A stretch of DNA of 64,000 bases, taken from assembly GCA_002155105.1 (NCBI GenBank), contig MUZD01000001.1, forward strand, positions 248,001 to 312,000. Direction: 5' to 3'. This document shows, one piece after another, positions 54,960 to 63,970 of this stretch. The notes under the pieces are model-generated. The model was not told the origin of the DNA. It did no database searches and saw only the letters and a list, made by a program, of their open reading frames with translations. Each line of letters starts with the position of its first letter. Position 1 is the first letter of the stretch. The stretch comes from Sedimentibacter sp. SX930 (GTDB taxonomy: Bacteria > Bacillota > Bacilli > Lactobacillales > Aerococcaceae). A program made the translations under genes and the position numbers.

Positions 54960-55847
54960 TCAAACAATCGATGCGTCATAGATGGACTGGATTGAATCGG
55001 CTAGGGTCGTCTGGAATACATCATCCGTCATGTCTGCACTCAAGCCTTCGGACAACGCCCGCGAGAAGCTGGCGATCAAGCCGGGATTGTGGGTCAATTT
55101 TTCGTTGGCTTCTTCACGCGAATAGCCGCCGGATAAAGCCACGACCCGCACGACTTGCGGATGAGCAATCAGTTCCTTATAAAAATCAGCGACGCTTGGA
55201 ATCGAGAGTTTCAGCATCACAAATTGGTCCGGATTCAACGCATCCAGCGCCAACAACAATTCTTCCTTGAGAATAGCTTCCGATTCAGCTTTGTCCGTGC
55301 TGTGGATGTCGACTTCCGGTTCGATGATCGGGATCAGTCCAGCCGCAATGATTTGCTTGCCGACTTCGAATTGCTGGGCGACGACTTTTTTGATGCCTTC
55401 ACGATTGGCTGATTTGATCACGGAACGCATCTTGGTGCCGAAGATGTGGCGCTCGTTTGCGCGCGCAAGGAGGGCGCCCAAATCCGGATTCGGTTTCATC
55501 AACTGCACGCCATCCGCTTCCGTATCAAGTCCTTTATCGACTTTCAGGAAAGGCACTACACCTTTTTTCTCCCAGAGGTAGTCGGCCGTATAGAGTCCAT
55601 CGACATTGCGGTCCATCGTCTGCTCGAACAGGATGGCCCCCAAGATGTGTTCCGAGCTGAAAGCAGGCGATGTGACGATGCGAGAGCGCATCTCATGGAC
55701 AAGCGTGAACATTTCTTCTTCGCCGTTGTAGCTACCTTCCTGAATGCCGTACAACGCCAGTGCCTTGGGCGTGCTGCCGCCGCTTTGGTCCAACGCCGCA
55801 ATGAAACCTTTGCGATTTTTCATGATATCGAATTGCTCTTTGTTCAT
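54960..55847 (-). CDS. fda: Fructose-bisphosphate aldolase class I
   Basis: The enzyme splits fructose-1,6-bisphosphate into two triose phosphates in glycolysis. The 295-residue product follows the staphylococcal class I enzyme closely: [29 protein letters not shown], the PFLKVDKGL segment, and the Schiff-base region [11 protein letters not shown] near residue 210. A GAAGGGG site precedes the ATG. It is a single-gene unit. Confidence 0.95.
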   Translation of the reverse strand: MNKEQFDIMKNRKGFIAALDQSGGSTPKALALYGIQEGSYNGEEEMFTLVHEMRSRIVTSPAFSSEHILGAILFEQTMDRNVDGLYTADYLWEKKGVVPFLKVDKGLDTEADGVQLMKPNPDLGALLARANERHIFGTKMRSVIKSANREGIKKVVAQQFEVGKQIIAAGLIPIIEPEVDIHSTDKAESEAILKEELLLALDALNPDQFVMLKLSIPSVADFYKELIAHPQVVRVVALSGGYSREEANEKLTHNPGLIASFSRALSEGLSADMTDDVFQTTLADSIQSIYDASIV

Positions 55848-56115
55848 GATACAAACCCCTTCGATTTTCAGATTTCCGAAATCCGGATCCGGTCCTGCTT
55901 TTTCGTGGAATGAGGATCTCTAAAGTCAGTATAGCACTAATGCTATGCATTTCTGAGTGAAATGCCCTGTAGATTTTGACGGTATTAAGCTTCAAAATTG
56001 ACATGAAAATTATTTTTTGTTGAAACCTTTTTGATTTAGGAGTAGAGTTGTTTTATGGGATTTTTCAAGCACTTATAAGGGATAACAACAAAATCGAACG
56101 AGAGAAGGCGTACAG

Positions 56116-56328
56116 ATGATTTTTTGGCTGAAATCGGACAAAACAAATGCGGAATACACGGAACTAAATGTCTACAAACGTGGCATCCTGATGGGCGGAA
56201 TTTCTCATCACAAGGACGACGATTTCTGGCAATGGTGGGTGGAAGGCGTGGGCAAGAAGAAAACCCGCAAAATGTACAAAGAAGCAACCGAAGACGAAGC
56301 CAGACGGGCTGTCGAGTACGAAATCTGA
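56116..56328 (+). CDS. Small protein of unknown function, 70 residues
   Basis: I do not recognise it. It starts MIFWLKSDKTNAEYTELNVY, is rich in Trp and charged residues (DDDFWQWWVEGVGKKKTRK), and has no membrane segment. A GAGAGAAGG site precedes the ATG by about seven bases. TTGAAA (56020-56025) with TAGAGT (56043-56048) is a weak candidate promoter. The repeats of locus 3 follow. Confidence 0.6.
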   Translation: MIFWLKSDKTNAEYTELNVYKRGILMGGISHHKDDDFWQWWVEGVGKKKTRKMYKEATEDEARRAVEYEI

Positions 56329-56421
56329 TAATTAAATATAACGGCGCAGGGCAGGGATCATTCGTTGGATGAGACTTGGCCTGCGTTTTTAATGAACAGT
56401 AGGCTTCGGATGTCGTGCGGA

Positions 56422-56555
56422 TTGTCCGATAACTGGGAAGAATCGGACAATCGGAAAGCCAACGTCGTGGGCATTGTCCGATAACTGGGAAGAATCGGAC
56501 AACCGGAAAGCCAATGTCGTGGGCATTGTCCGATAACCGGAAAGAATCGGACAAC
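56422..56555. repeat. 52-bp tandem repeat array, three copies (family 1, locus 3)
   Basis: Copies begin at 56422, 56474 and 56526. The 29-bp core has perfect 9-bp arms TTGTCCGAT/ATCGGACAA with an 11-bp middle. The 23-bp linker (CGGAAAGCCAATGTCGTGGGCA-like) is shared within this locus but differs from the linker at locus 1. A partial linker precedes the first copy at about 56402. It lies between convergent genes. Confidence 0.9.
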
Positions 56556-56619
56556 AACAAGTAAAAACAGTAAGGATGCAGTGAAAACTTTCACCGCATC
56601 CTTGCTGTTTTCTGCAAAT

Positions 56620-57639
56620 CTATACACTGTACTGTTTATTTTTCACAACGAAGGCTTCGTTGTGCGAGGACACCATCGCGTGCTTTTCAGCGGTGGGGTT
56701 CAGGTATTGCTTGACGCTGTTCACAGCATTCACGGCATCCTGGAAGGTGCCGACCAGCAGGTTGACTTTGCCCGTGTAGGCGATCGCGTCTCCGGCGGCG
56801 AAGATGCCGGGGTGGCCGATTGTGCTGTCGGGGCTGCCTTCGATGAAGTTGTTTTCGTTGAACTGTAGCTCCATTGCATCACCGAACGCAATCGCCTGTT
56901 TGCTGGCGAAGCCGTGGTTGACGATGACCGCATCGGCAACGACAGTCCTATGCTCACCGCCGACCGAGAGGGAAACGGCTTCGATTTCACCTTCGCGGTT
57001 GGAACGGAAGGAGCGGATCTGCGTTTCCAGAAGCAGCTTGCCGCCGTTATTGCGGAAAGTCTCCACGCTGTGTTCATGCGCGCGCAATTCACTACTGCGG
57101 CAAGCGAGGGTCACGCCGTTTGCGATAGACAGCAATTCGTTCGCCTGTTCGATCGCTGTGTTTCCGCCTCCCGAAAGGAAAACCTGTTTGTTGCGGAACG
57201 CATGCAGACTGGTCGGGATGTAATGCAGATTGGTCCGTTCGAACTGCTCCGCACCGTCGACCGCCAGCCTGTTCGGTGTGATGATGCCGCTGCCGTATGC
57301 AAGGATCACCGCTTTCGTGTAATGATGGTCGCCATTGCTGGCGCGGATGTCGAAAATGCCGGAGCCTTTGGTGATTTGGCTGACTTCCGTATTCAGACAG
57401 ACGGTCGGGTTGAACGTCAGTCCTTGCGTGATGCAATTGGAAAGGAACTGTTTGCCGGTGATCGGCGTCAGACCGCCTACATCCCATAATATTTTGTCGG
57501 GGTACAGGTTGACTTTGCCGCCGAGGACGGACTGGGATTCGATCAGCTTCGTTTTGAGATTGCGCAAACCGCTGTAGAAAGCACTGTACAGACCCGAAGG
57601 CCCGCCACCGATTATCGTTACGTCGTATACTTCGTTCAA
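56620..57639 (-). CDS. TrxR-like ferredoxin/flavodoxin-NADP reductase (YumC/YcgT type)
   Basis: The 339-residue flavoprotein has an FAD P-loop (TIIGGGPSGLYSA), an NADPH site (FLSGGGNTAIEQANELL) and the C-terminal FAD contact GIFAAGDAIAYTGKVNLLVG. It lacks the CxxC pair of thioredoxin reductase, as in type-2 FNRs. Divergence from a siderophore transporter across a Fur box suggests it supplies electrons to release iron from imported siderophores; this is inference from context. The start is at 57639 behind GAGGTGGTC. Confidence 0.88.
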   Translation of the reverse strand: MNEVYDVTIIGGGPSGLYSAFYSGLRNLKTKLIESQSVLGGKVNLYPDKILWDVGGLTPITGKQFLSNCITQGLTFNPTVCLNTEVSQITKGSGIFDIRASNGDHHYTKAVILAYGSGIITPNRLAVDGAEQFERTNLHYIPTSLHAFRNKQVFLSGGGNTAIEQANELLSIANGVTLACRSSELRAHEHSVETFRNNGGKLLLETQIRSFRSNREGEIEAVSLSVGGEHRTVVADAVIVNHGFASKQAIAFGDAMELQFNENNFIEGSPDSTIGHPGIFAAGDAIAYTGKVNLLVGTFQDAVNAVNSVKQYLNPTAEKHAMVSSHNEAFVVKNKQYSV

Positions 57640-57700
57640 AAGACCACCTCATTTTCTGTTGACTAATTGGTTGTTATGAATGATAATGGAATAAATTATA

Positions 57701-57719
57701 AATGAGAATGATTCTCATT
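57701..57719. promoter_or_regulatory. Fur box between the reductase and siderophore-transporter genes
   Basis: AATGAGAATGATTCTCATT is a perfect 9-1-9 inverted repeat containing TGAGAAT-G-ATTCTCA, matching the 7-1-7 Fur consensus with G/C in place of T/A at one symmetric pair. It lies 62 bp from the reductase gene and 88 bp from the ABC operon, so one Fur dimer pair could repress both. Confidence 0.85.
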
Positions 57720-57806
57720 ATCAATTAAATAATTTTTATTCGAAAATGTCAAGAACGGTCCGGCATTGGATCGCTTCTGCAAGGATAAAGAAAGGGGAAT
57801 GAAGGC

Positions 57807-58601
57807 ATGTGCAGCCTGAAAGTTGAGGAGGTGCAAATCAAATACGACAAGCAGATTATTGTGAAAAATATCTCAGTCACCATCGCGCCGCAGAAAATCA
57901 CGACGATCATCGGGCCGAACGGATGCGGAAAATCTACCTTGTTGAAGGCGATGTCGCGCATCCTGACTTGCTCAAGCGGCGACATTCTGCTGGACGGTGT
58001 TTCGATTTTTGCGATGGATACGAAACAGTTGGCGAAGCGGATCGCCATCCTGCTGCAGCGTCAGGAAAATCTCGCCGGCATCACGGTTGAAGAGATCGTC
58101 TCGTACGGAAGGTTCCCGCACAGGAAAGGCTTAAGGGGATTGGGCAGCGAGGACAAGGAAATCATCGATTGGGCCATCAAGAAGACGCAAATCGACGAGC
58201 TGCGCTTCCGTTATATCGATGAACTGTCAGGCGGGCAGCGGCAACGGGTCTGGTTGGCGATGGCGTTGGCGCAAAAGACCGATATCATCTTTTTGGATGA
58301 ACCGACGACCTATCTGGACATCAGCTACCAGCTGGAGATTTTGGAACTGCTGAAGAAACTCAATGAAGAGGAAGGCTATACGATCGTGATGGTGCTGCAT
58401 GACATCAATCAGGCATCGCTCTATTCCGACCATATCGTGGCGCTTGCGGACGGCAAAGTCGTTTGCCAAGGTGCGGCGGAGGAAGTGGTCACCGCCGCGA
58501 ATATAGCGTCCATCTTCAACATCCGCCCGACCATCCAGCCGGACGAAAAGACAAAAAAACCCGTCATCATCGGGTATGAATTGATAAACAGAGGAGAATG
58601 A
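57807..58601 (+). CDS. Iron-siderophore ABC transporter ATP-binding protein
   Basis: The 264-residue FepC/FhuC-type ATPase has IIGPNGCGKSTLLKAM (near residue 33), LSGGQRQRVWLAMALAQ, and IIFLDEPTTYLDISYQ. It starts at ATG 57807 behind AAAGGGG and overlaps the binding-protein region by four bases. First gene of the Fur-controlled operon. Confidence 0.92.
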   Translation: MCSLKVEEVQIKYDKQIIVKNISVTIAPQKITTIIGPNGCGKSTLLKAMSRILTCSSGDILLDGVSIFAMDTKQLAKRIAILLQRQENLAGITVEEIVSYGRFPHRKGLRGLGSEDKEIIDWAIKKTQIDELRFRYIDELSGGQRQRVWLAMALAQKTDIIFLDEPTTYLDISYQLEILELLKKLNEEEGYTIVMVLHDINQASLYSDHIVALADGKVVCQGAAEEVVTAANIASIFNIRPTIQPDEKTKKPVIIGYELINRGE

Positions 58602-58603
58602 AT

Positions 58604-59533
58604 ATGAAAAAAATGAATAAACTATCACTGACAATGCTGATGGGTGCCGGCTTGATTTTGGGAGCCTGCTCCGCTACGGACACATCTGATGAGGCGAGCG
58701 AAAGCGCAGCAGCCGAAACGGTGACGTACACAACGGTCGACGGCGAAGAAATCGCGGTTCCCGCAAGCCCAGAACGGGTAGTGGTGCTGTCATCCTATGC
58801 TGGGGACCTCATCAACTTTGATGTCAACATCGTCGGCGTGGACGCTTGGTCAGCCGGGAATCCGAACTTCAGCGAAGGGCTCTCAGGCGTCGCAGTCGTA
58901 TCGAATGCTGACGTCGAAAAAATTCTTGAATTGGATCCGGATTTGATCATCGGCCTGGACAACATCGAAAATGCCGACCAATTGTCGGAAATCGCCCCTA
59001 CGGTATTGTTCACATACGGTGAATTATCCTACCTGGATCAGATCGTGGAAATCGGTAAAGTGGTGAATAAGGAAGAGGAGGCTGTCGCATGGGTGGAGGC
59101 ATTCCAAGCTGAAGCACAAACGGTAGGTGAGGAAATCAAGGTTGCCATCGGCGAGGAAGCGACGGTCACGGTTGCCGAGAACTTCGATAAACAGATGTAC
59201 ATTTTCGGCGACAATTGGGCACGCGGCACGGAGATTCTTTATCAGGAAATGGGGCTGAACATGCCTGAAACGGTCAAAGAAAACGCCCTTGATGCAGGTT
59301 ATTATGCCATTTCCGAAGAGGTGCTCGGTGATTACATCGGCGACTACCTGATCCTGAGCTTGGCCGCAACCGATCCGGAATCGAGCTTTTTGGATGCCGA
59401 ATGGTTCAAGAGCATTCCGGCTGTGCAGAACAACCAAGTGTTTGTGGCTGATGCCGAGACATTCTATTTCAATGATTCGCTATCGTTGGATTACCAACTG
59501 GACTTCTTCGAGGAATCCTTTTTAGCGGAATAA
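58604..59533 (+). CDS. Iron-siderophore substrate-binding lipoprotein
   Basis: The 309-residue binding protein has lipobox LGAC (Cys22) and the two-lobed fold with VVVLSSYAGDLINFDVNIVG, KILELDPDLIIGLDN and QVFVADAETFYFNDSLSLDY. It delivers ferric siderophore to the permeases. ATG 58604 is seven bases from GAGGAG; ATG 58598, which overlaps the ATPase stop, sits one base from it and is less likely. Confidence 0.92.
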   Translation: MKKMNKLSLTMLMGAGLILGACSATDTSDEASESAAAETVTYTTVDGEEIAVPASPERVVVLSSYAGDLINFDVNIVGVDAWSAGNPNFSEGLSGVAVVSNADVEKILELDPDLIIGLDNIENADQLSEIAPTVLFTYGELSYLDQIVEIGKVVNKEEEAVAWVEAFQAEAQTVGEEIKVAIGEEATVTVAENFDKQMYIFGDNWARGTEILYQEMGLNMPETVKENALDAGYYAISEEVLGDYIGDYLILSLAATDPESSFLDAEWFKSIPAVQNNQVFVADAETFYFNDSLSLDYQLDFFEESFLAE

Positions 59534-59548
59534 GAGGGGACGATTGCA

Positions 59549-60550
59549 GTGATTAAACGGAAACGAAACGCCTTTGGAATCTATCTGGCTGTAACGGTCA
59601 CCTTGTTGATTGCGGCAGCGGTCCTGGCGCTTTACACAGGAGCGGCGGACACGGATTGGTCGGACCTGATCGAAGCAATCATCGGTGAAGGCGGCGGAGA
59701 TTATTATCTTGTGCTTAGGGGCATCCGTTTCCCGCGCATCCTGGGTGCCTTCTTCGTAGGCAGTTCCTTGGCTGTTGCCGGAGCGATCATGCAGGCGCTG
59801 ACGCGGAATCCGTTGGCCGACCCCGGGCTTTTGGGGCTGACTTCCGGAGCGAACATCGCTGTGGCCTTGATCTATGCCTTGGCTCCGCAGAGTTCCTACC
59901 TGCTCGTTTCAATTGCTTGCTTTGTGGGTGCGGGTTTGGCTATGCTGTTCGTGTACGGTCTCAGTAATGCGACCAGAAGTGGACAATCACCCTTGAACCT
60001 GATCCTGATTGGAGCAGCCGTCTCGTTCTTTTTCCAGGCCATCGCGGACGGAATTGCGATCTGGTTCCGCATCTCGAAGGATGTTTCGATGTGGACTTCC
60101 GGCGGCCTGATGGGCGTGGATTGGAATATTTTGAGCATCACGCCGGTCATCGGACTGGCGCTGCTGTTGAGCCTGGTGTTCAGCGGCCAGTTGACTGTGC
60201 TGAGTTTGGGCGAGGAAACAGCGATCAGCATGGGGCAACGGACCAATCTGATCCGGACCGCCCTGATTCTTTTGATCACGTTGCTTGCAGGCAGCGCGGT
60301 CGCCATCGCCGGCAATCTGGCCCTGATCGGTCTGATGATCCCGCATGTCGTGCGCAAAATGGTCGGGCAGGATTACCGAAAAATCATTCCGTTGTGCATC
60401 ACGGTCGGCGGGACTTTCGTGATCCTGGCTGATTACATCGGCCGCACGGTTGTCAGTCCTTTCGAAATTCCCGTTGTGGCGATCGTTTCCGTGATTGGCG
60501 TGCCTTTTTACGTGACGATCGCCAGAAAAGGGGGAATCAGAGCTGTTTAA
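59549..60550 (+). CDS. Iron-siderophore ABC transporter permease 1 (FecCD family)
   Basis: The 333-residue protein has about nine membrane segments and the FecCD signatures RGIRFPRILGAFFVGSSLAVAG, TRNPLADPGLLGLTSGANI and GLMIPHVVRKMVG. The start is GTG at 59549 behind AGAGGGGA. Confidence 0.93.
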   Translation: MIKRKRNAFGIYLAVTVTLLIAAAVLALYTGAADTDWSDLIEAIIGEGGGDYYLVLRGIRFPRILGAFFVGSSLAVAGAIMQALTRNPLADPGLLGLTSGANIAVALIYALAPQSSYLLVSIACFVGAGLAMLFVYGLSNATRSGQSPLNLILIGAAVSFFFQAIADGIAIWFRISKDVSMWTSGGLMGVDWNILSITPVIGLALLLSLVFSGQLTVLSLGEETAISMGQRTNLIRTALILLITLLAGSAVAIAGNLALIGLMIPHVVRKMVGQDYRKIIPLCITVGGTFVILADYIGRTVVSPFEIPVVAIVSVIGVPFYVTIARKGGIRAV

Positions 60551-60578
60551 TGAATGGAATCTGACTTATCGGAAAAAA

Positions 60579-61550
60579 TTGTGGCTATTCCTCTTTTTGT
60601 TCGTGGCGGCTTTTATCGCTGCCTTGTCCATGGGTTATTCTTCGCTTCCGTTGGACCGCATCCTGCAGGTGCTGTCAGGGAATGGGGCTTTTAAAGAAAA
60701 CTACGTCTTTTACCAGATTCGCTTGCCTCGGGCTTTGGTATTGACGATGGCCGGCGCCTGCTTGGCAGGTGCCGGCATCATCCTGCAGACTTTGAGCAAC
60801 AACGACTTGGCCGATTCGGGGCTTCTGGGCATCAATTCCGGTGCCGGCCTCGGCGTGACGATCTTCTATCTGTTTGCGGGCGAAGGCATGCTACAGTTTT
60901 CGGCGGTCCTGCCGCTTGTCGCTTTCATCAGCGCGCTGGTGGCTGCCTCCGCGGTTTACCTGCTCAGTTACAGCCGCAGCCATAAACAGCATGCGATGCA
61001 ACTGGTGGTCATCGGAGCGGGGATCTCCTCCGCCTTTTCGGGGTTGATCGTCCTGCTGATGTCCGCTTCTGACCGGACAGATGTCAGCTTCATCACCGCC
61101 TGGATGTCGGGAAACATCTGGGGATCGACCTGGCCTTTCGTGTTCACGATTATGCCCGGTTGGCTGTTGGCGCTGGGGATCCTCTTCCTGAAAGCCCCGA
61201 CGCTGAACATTCTCGCGCTGGGTGAGGAGACCGCTGCTGCCTTGGGATTGAAGCTCCGGAACGAAAAACTGATTCTGTTGCTCTGCGCGGTCGCTATCGC
61301 TTCCGCGGCGATCTCGTTGACGGGCAACATCGGTTTCATCGGTCTGATGTCCCCGCACATCGCCAAAAAGCTGGTCGGCAAACGGCATGAACGGTACAGT
61401 TGGATCGCGCTGCTGATTGGCAGCGTCATCCTGTTGGTCGCCGATGCAATCGGCCGCACGGTGATGGATACCGCTTTTCCGACCGGCATCGTCGTTTCCC
61501 TGATCGGCGCGCCTTATTTCCTGTATCTGCTGTTGGGGAGGATGCGCTGA
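60579..61550 (+). CDS. Iron-siderophore ABC transporter permease 2 (FecCD family)
   Basis: The 323-residue partner permease has IRLPRALVLTMAGACLAGAG, SNNDLADSGLLGINSGAGL and GLMSPHIAKKLVG. TTG 60579 is the first conventional start in frame but has only a weak GGA upstream. The frame is open back to 60516, and a CTG at 60543 lies eight bases behind AAAGGGGGAA, which would add NEWNLTYRKK-type residues. The real start may therefore be a non-standard CTG. It closes the operon before repeat locus C. Confidence 0.9.
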   Translation: MWLFLFLFVAAFIAALSMGYSSLPLDRILQVLSGNGAFKENYVFYQIRLPRALVLTMAGACLAGAGIILQTLSNNDLADSGLLGINSGAGLGVTIFYLFAGEGMLQFSAVLPLVAFISALVAASAVYLLSYSRSHKQHAMQLVVIGAGISSAFSGLIVLLMSASDRTDVSFITAWMSGNIWGSTWPFVFTIMPGWLLALGILFLKAPTLNILALGEETAAALGLKLRNEKLILLLCAVAIASAAISLTGNIGFIGLMSPHIAKKLVGKRHERYSWIALLIGSVILLVADAIGRTVMDTAFPTGIVVSLIGAPYFLYLLLGRMR

Positions 61551-61561
61551 GTCGATTTAAG

Positions 61562-61737
61562 TACGGTTCGGCAGGAGCCAACCTGCCTGGATCAGTTGCT
61601 CTTCTCCGGCGAAGCCGGTGTGGCCGGAGTATTCGGCCCAAAACAGTCGTTCTTCTCCTGCCAAGCGCTCGCCGCCGGAGCAGAGGGTCCGAAACCGACA
61701 TCCACCTCCGACGAAGGCTCTCTTGACCGGAGTTGAA
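61562..61737. repeat. GC-rich CTCCGG hairpin repeats, locus C
   Basis: Units include TTCTCCGGCGAAGCCGG with GGCCGGAG (about 61602-61629), TCGCCGCCGGAG and CACCTCCGACGAAGG. The array lies between convergent operons, as at 18963. All open frames across it are low-complexity and unsupported. Confidence 0.6.
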
Positions 61738-61823
61738 GAAAAACACCACAAATCCTTATTACCGAAAACCTCAAAAAAACGCGTCATCAGCCGAAAAGGG
61801 CTTGATGGCGCGTTTATTTGTGT

Positions 61824-62588
61824 TCACAAAGCAGTCTTATTAAATAGTTTTACCGCCGCAACAAGAGCTGAACCGATCATCAGTCCCGTCGTCAGCAGCG
61901 GATTCCGAAGATCCTCAAGCATAAGTGTACCTTGCAGCATGTCCATATTGCGCGAAGCCAGCACAAGCGGATTCCACTCGGCCGCTTCCGGGAACAGGTT
62001 CCACAAGAACAGCACCATCAGGAACGCACCAGTCAACAGCAGCGGCCCATAGGCATTTTTGAACAGGATAGCCCCGAGCAGCAGAACGGCAATCAGCAGG
62101 ATGCCGAACAGATAGAGGCTGGTGACGGAAAGTGCCAAATTTTCGGTCGTGCCTTCGGGGAAGTAATACAGCGTGTACCCCAAAGTGATGAAAAAGCAGA
62201 GCCAATAGCTGACGGTCCAGAGCAGCAGGGCACTTGTGAATTTTGAAAAGAGGATCGTCCGGCGCGGCAGGCCTTTCGTGACCATATTGATGAGCGTGCC
62301 TTTTTCATATTCCTTTGCCATCATGCCGCTCAAGAGGATGACGATGATGAACAGGCCGGTCTGGGTGCCGTTCTTGAAGAATTGGATCCAGGAATCGAGG
62401 TTCGTCGGTTCCGCAATCAGGATCGTGATCCCTTCCGGCATGAAGTTTCCCAACAGATCGGGCAAAAATTTGGCCGTCAACGGATTCATGATGCCCAACA
62501 ACGCAAACAAGGCGATCGCCAAGAACAGTTTGAAGTTGCGAGTATATTCGGTCAGTTCTTTTTTGGTGAAGGCAAGATACGCTCTCAT
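61824..62588 (-). CDS. ABC-2 type transporter permease
   Basis: The 254-residue protein has an amphipathic start (YLAFTKKELTEYTRNFK), then six hydrophobic segments typical of ABC-2 exporters, with KEYEKGTLINMVTKGLPRRTI as the cytosolic loop before segment 3. It overlaps the ATPase stop by four bases. Export substrate unknown. Confidence 0.87.
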   Translation of the reverse strand: MRAYLAFTKKELTEYTRNFKLFLAIALFALLGIMNPLTAKFLPDLLGNFMPEGITILIAEPTNLDSWIQFFKNGTQTGLFIIVILLSGMMAKEYEKGTLINMVTKGLPRRTILFSKFTSALLLWTVSYWLCFFITLGYTLYYFPEGTTENLALSVTSLYLFGILLIAVLLLGAILFKNAYGPLLLTGAFLMVLFLWNLFPEAAEWNPLVLASRNMDMLQGTLMLEDLRNPLLTTGLMIGSALVAAVKLFNKTAL

Positions 62589-63502
62589 CGGACCACCTCC
62601 AGGAAGATATCCTCCAGTTTGGGTTCGGCCGTTTCCAAGCGGAGCGGCACCAGTCCTGTCTCGCCAAGAATCCGGATGATCAGTGCCATGGTCACTTCCG
62701 GGTCATCGGCTTTGATGGTGACGGAAGGATCTTTTGCACGCAAAGCGGTATTCGTCAGATTTATCCGCGGATCGCCCTGGAACACAGCAGCATCCGCTGG
62801 GGTCCGGAAGGTGACTGTGCAGGAATGTTTGGAGTAGGTGGTTTTCAATTCTGACACCGATCCGGTCAGGACGATTTTTCCTCCGTCAAGGATGCCCACC
62901 CGATCGCAGATGGCTTCAACATCGGTCAGGACATGCGTCGAAAAGACCACAGTTGTCCGTTCTTTCACCTTCAGCAGGATATCCAGTATTTCCCTGCGGC
63001 CGATCGGATCCAATGCGGAAGTCGGTTCGTCGCAGATCAGCAGTCGCGGTTCGTTCAGCAAAGCCTGGGCGATCCCCAAGCGCTGCTTCATGCCGCGGGA
63101 AAACGTGCCGATGCGTTTTTTCACATCCGCCAGCCCGACCAGATCCAACAGCTCCTCGGATTTCGTTTGGATAAGTGCGGACGGCATGCCTGTAATGTCG
63201 CCGCACAACCGCAGATATTCCTTTGCGGTCATGAAGCCGTAGAATTCCGGTACATCCGGCAGATAGCCGATGAAGCGGTTCGTCCTTGTGTCGCCGTAAT
63301 GCACTTTTTCGCCGCAGATGCTGATTTCTCCGGCATCAGACTGCAACAAGCCCAAAACGATTTTCATGGTTGTCGTCTTCCCGGAGCCGTTTTTGCCGAT
63401 GAAACCGTAGATCGAGCCTTCAGGGACGGAGAAGGACAGGTCATCGAGAACGCGTTGGTTCCCGAAGGATTTCCCCAATCCGGCAATCGTGAGGATGTCC
63501 AT
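62585..63502 (-). CDS. ABC transporter ATP-binding protein (ABC-2 exporter)
   Basis: The ATPase of about 305 residues shows GKNGSGKTT (near residue 38), FSRGMKQRLGIAQALL and [13 protein letters not shown], then a C-terminal extension common in CcmA-type exporters. ATG 63502 overlaps the stop of the upstream small gene; GTG 63505 is also in frame. It forms an exporter with the following permease. Confidence 0.92.
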   Translation of the reverse strand: MDILTIAGLGKSFGNQRVLDDLSFSVPEGSIYGFIGKNGSGKTTTMKIVLGLLQSDAGEISICGEKVHYGDTRTNRFIGYLPDVPEFYGFMTAKEYLRLCGDITGMPSALIQTKSEELLDLVGLADVKKRIGTFSRGMKQRLGIAQALLNEPRLLICDEPTSALDPIGRREILDILLKVKERTTVVFSTHVLTDVEAICDRVGILDGGKIVLTGSVSELKTTYSKHSCTVTFRTPADAAVFQGDPRINLTNTALRAKDPSVTIKADDPEVTMALIIRILGETGLVPLRLETAEPKLEDIFLEVVR

Positions 63503-63705
63503 CACTCATCGCCCCTTCCAATCAGGAAATACAGGACCGGACCGACGATGTTCAGGAAGATGATGATGAAGATCCAAAGATTTTTGCTGCCTATTTTTAC
63601 TTGTGGATGCTTGTTCAGGTGGAGCAGAGCCGTGATCAGAAGGATGATCTGGATCACGACCAAAGGGATCAGGATGGGTAAGTATGGCTGCAGTTCTGCT
63701 ATCAT
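63502..63705 (-). CDS. PLDc_N domain small membrane protein
   Basis: The 67-residue protein has two hydrophobic helices (ILIPLVVIQIILLITALLHL and LWIFIIIFLNIVGPVLYFLI) ending GRGDE. This matches the cardiolipin-synthase N-terminal domain (PLDc_N) found as a stand-alone gene in front of ABC-2 exporters. It is the first gene of a three-gene operon with overlapping stops and starts. Confidence 0.85.
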   Translation of the reverse strand: MIAELQPYLPILIPLVVIQIILLITALLHLNKHPQVKIGSKNLWIFIIIFLNIVGPVLYFLIGRGDE

Positions 63706-63807
63706 AAAAGTTTGCCTTCTTTCTTTTTACGCCTATTAGCTCATATCTTCATTTTACGCGTCTGAATGGTTTTCCACAACTTTATCCCTATTGGTAGTTA
63801 TATAACA

Positions 63808-63835
63808 AGTATAACACTTACAGTGGGATTTGCAA
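63808..63835 (-). promoter_or_regulatory. Promoter of the PLDc_N-ABC exporter operon
   Basis: Reading leftward, TTGCAA (63835-63830) and TATACT (63813-63808) are 16 bp apart, about 100 bp upstream of the PLDc_N start. Confidence 0.6.
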
Positions 63836-63915
63836 GTCGGAAGAGTGGCGAAACCTATCATGTAAGGAGGCCTCGCAAAGGGTCACGGCTGTATGGGACT
63901 GGCGCTGTCCTGTGC

Positions 63916-63921
63916 TATAAT
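63916..63921 (+). promoter_or_regulatory. Extended -10 promoter of the last gene
   Basis: TATAAT at 63916-63921 is preceded by TGC, about 50 bp before ATG 63971. No convincing -35. Confidence 0.5.
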
Positions 63922-63970
63922 GAAGCAAAGATACCAGAACAGCCAGTGCTGTCAAAGGAAGGACAGAAGG

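Noticed and set aside
61557-61774. Short open frames in repeat locus C
   Set aside because: Low-complexity Arg/Pro/Ala-rich translations of GC-rich repeats without start sites.
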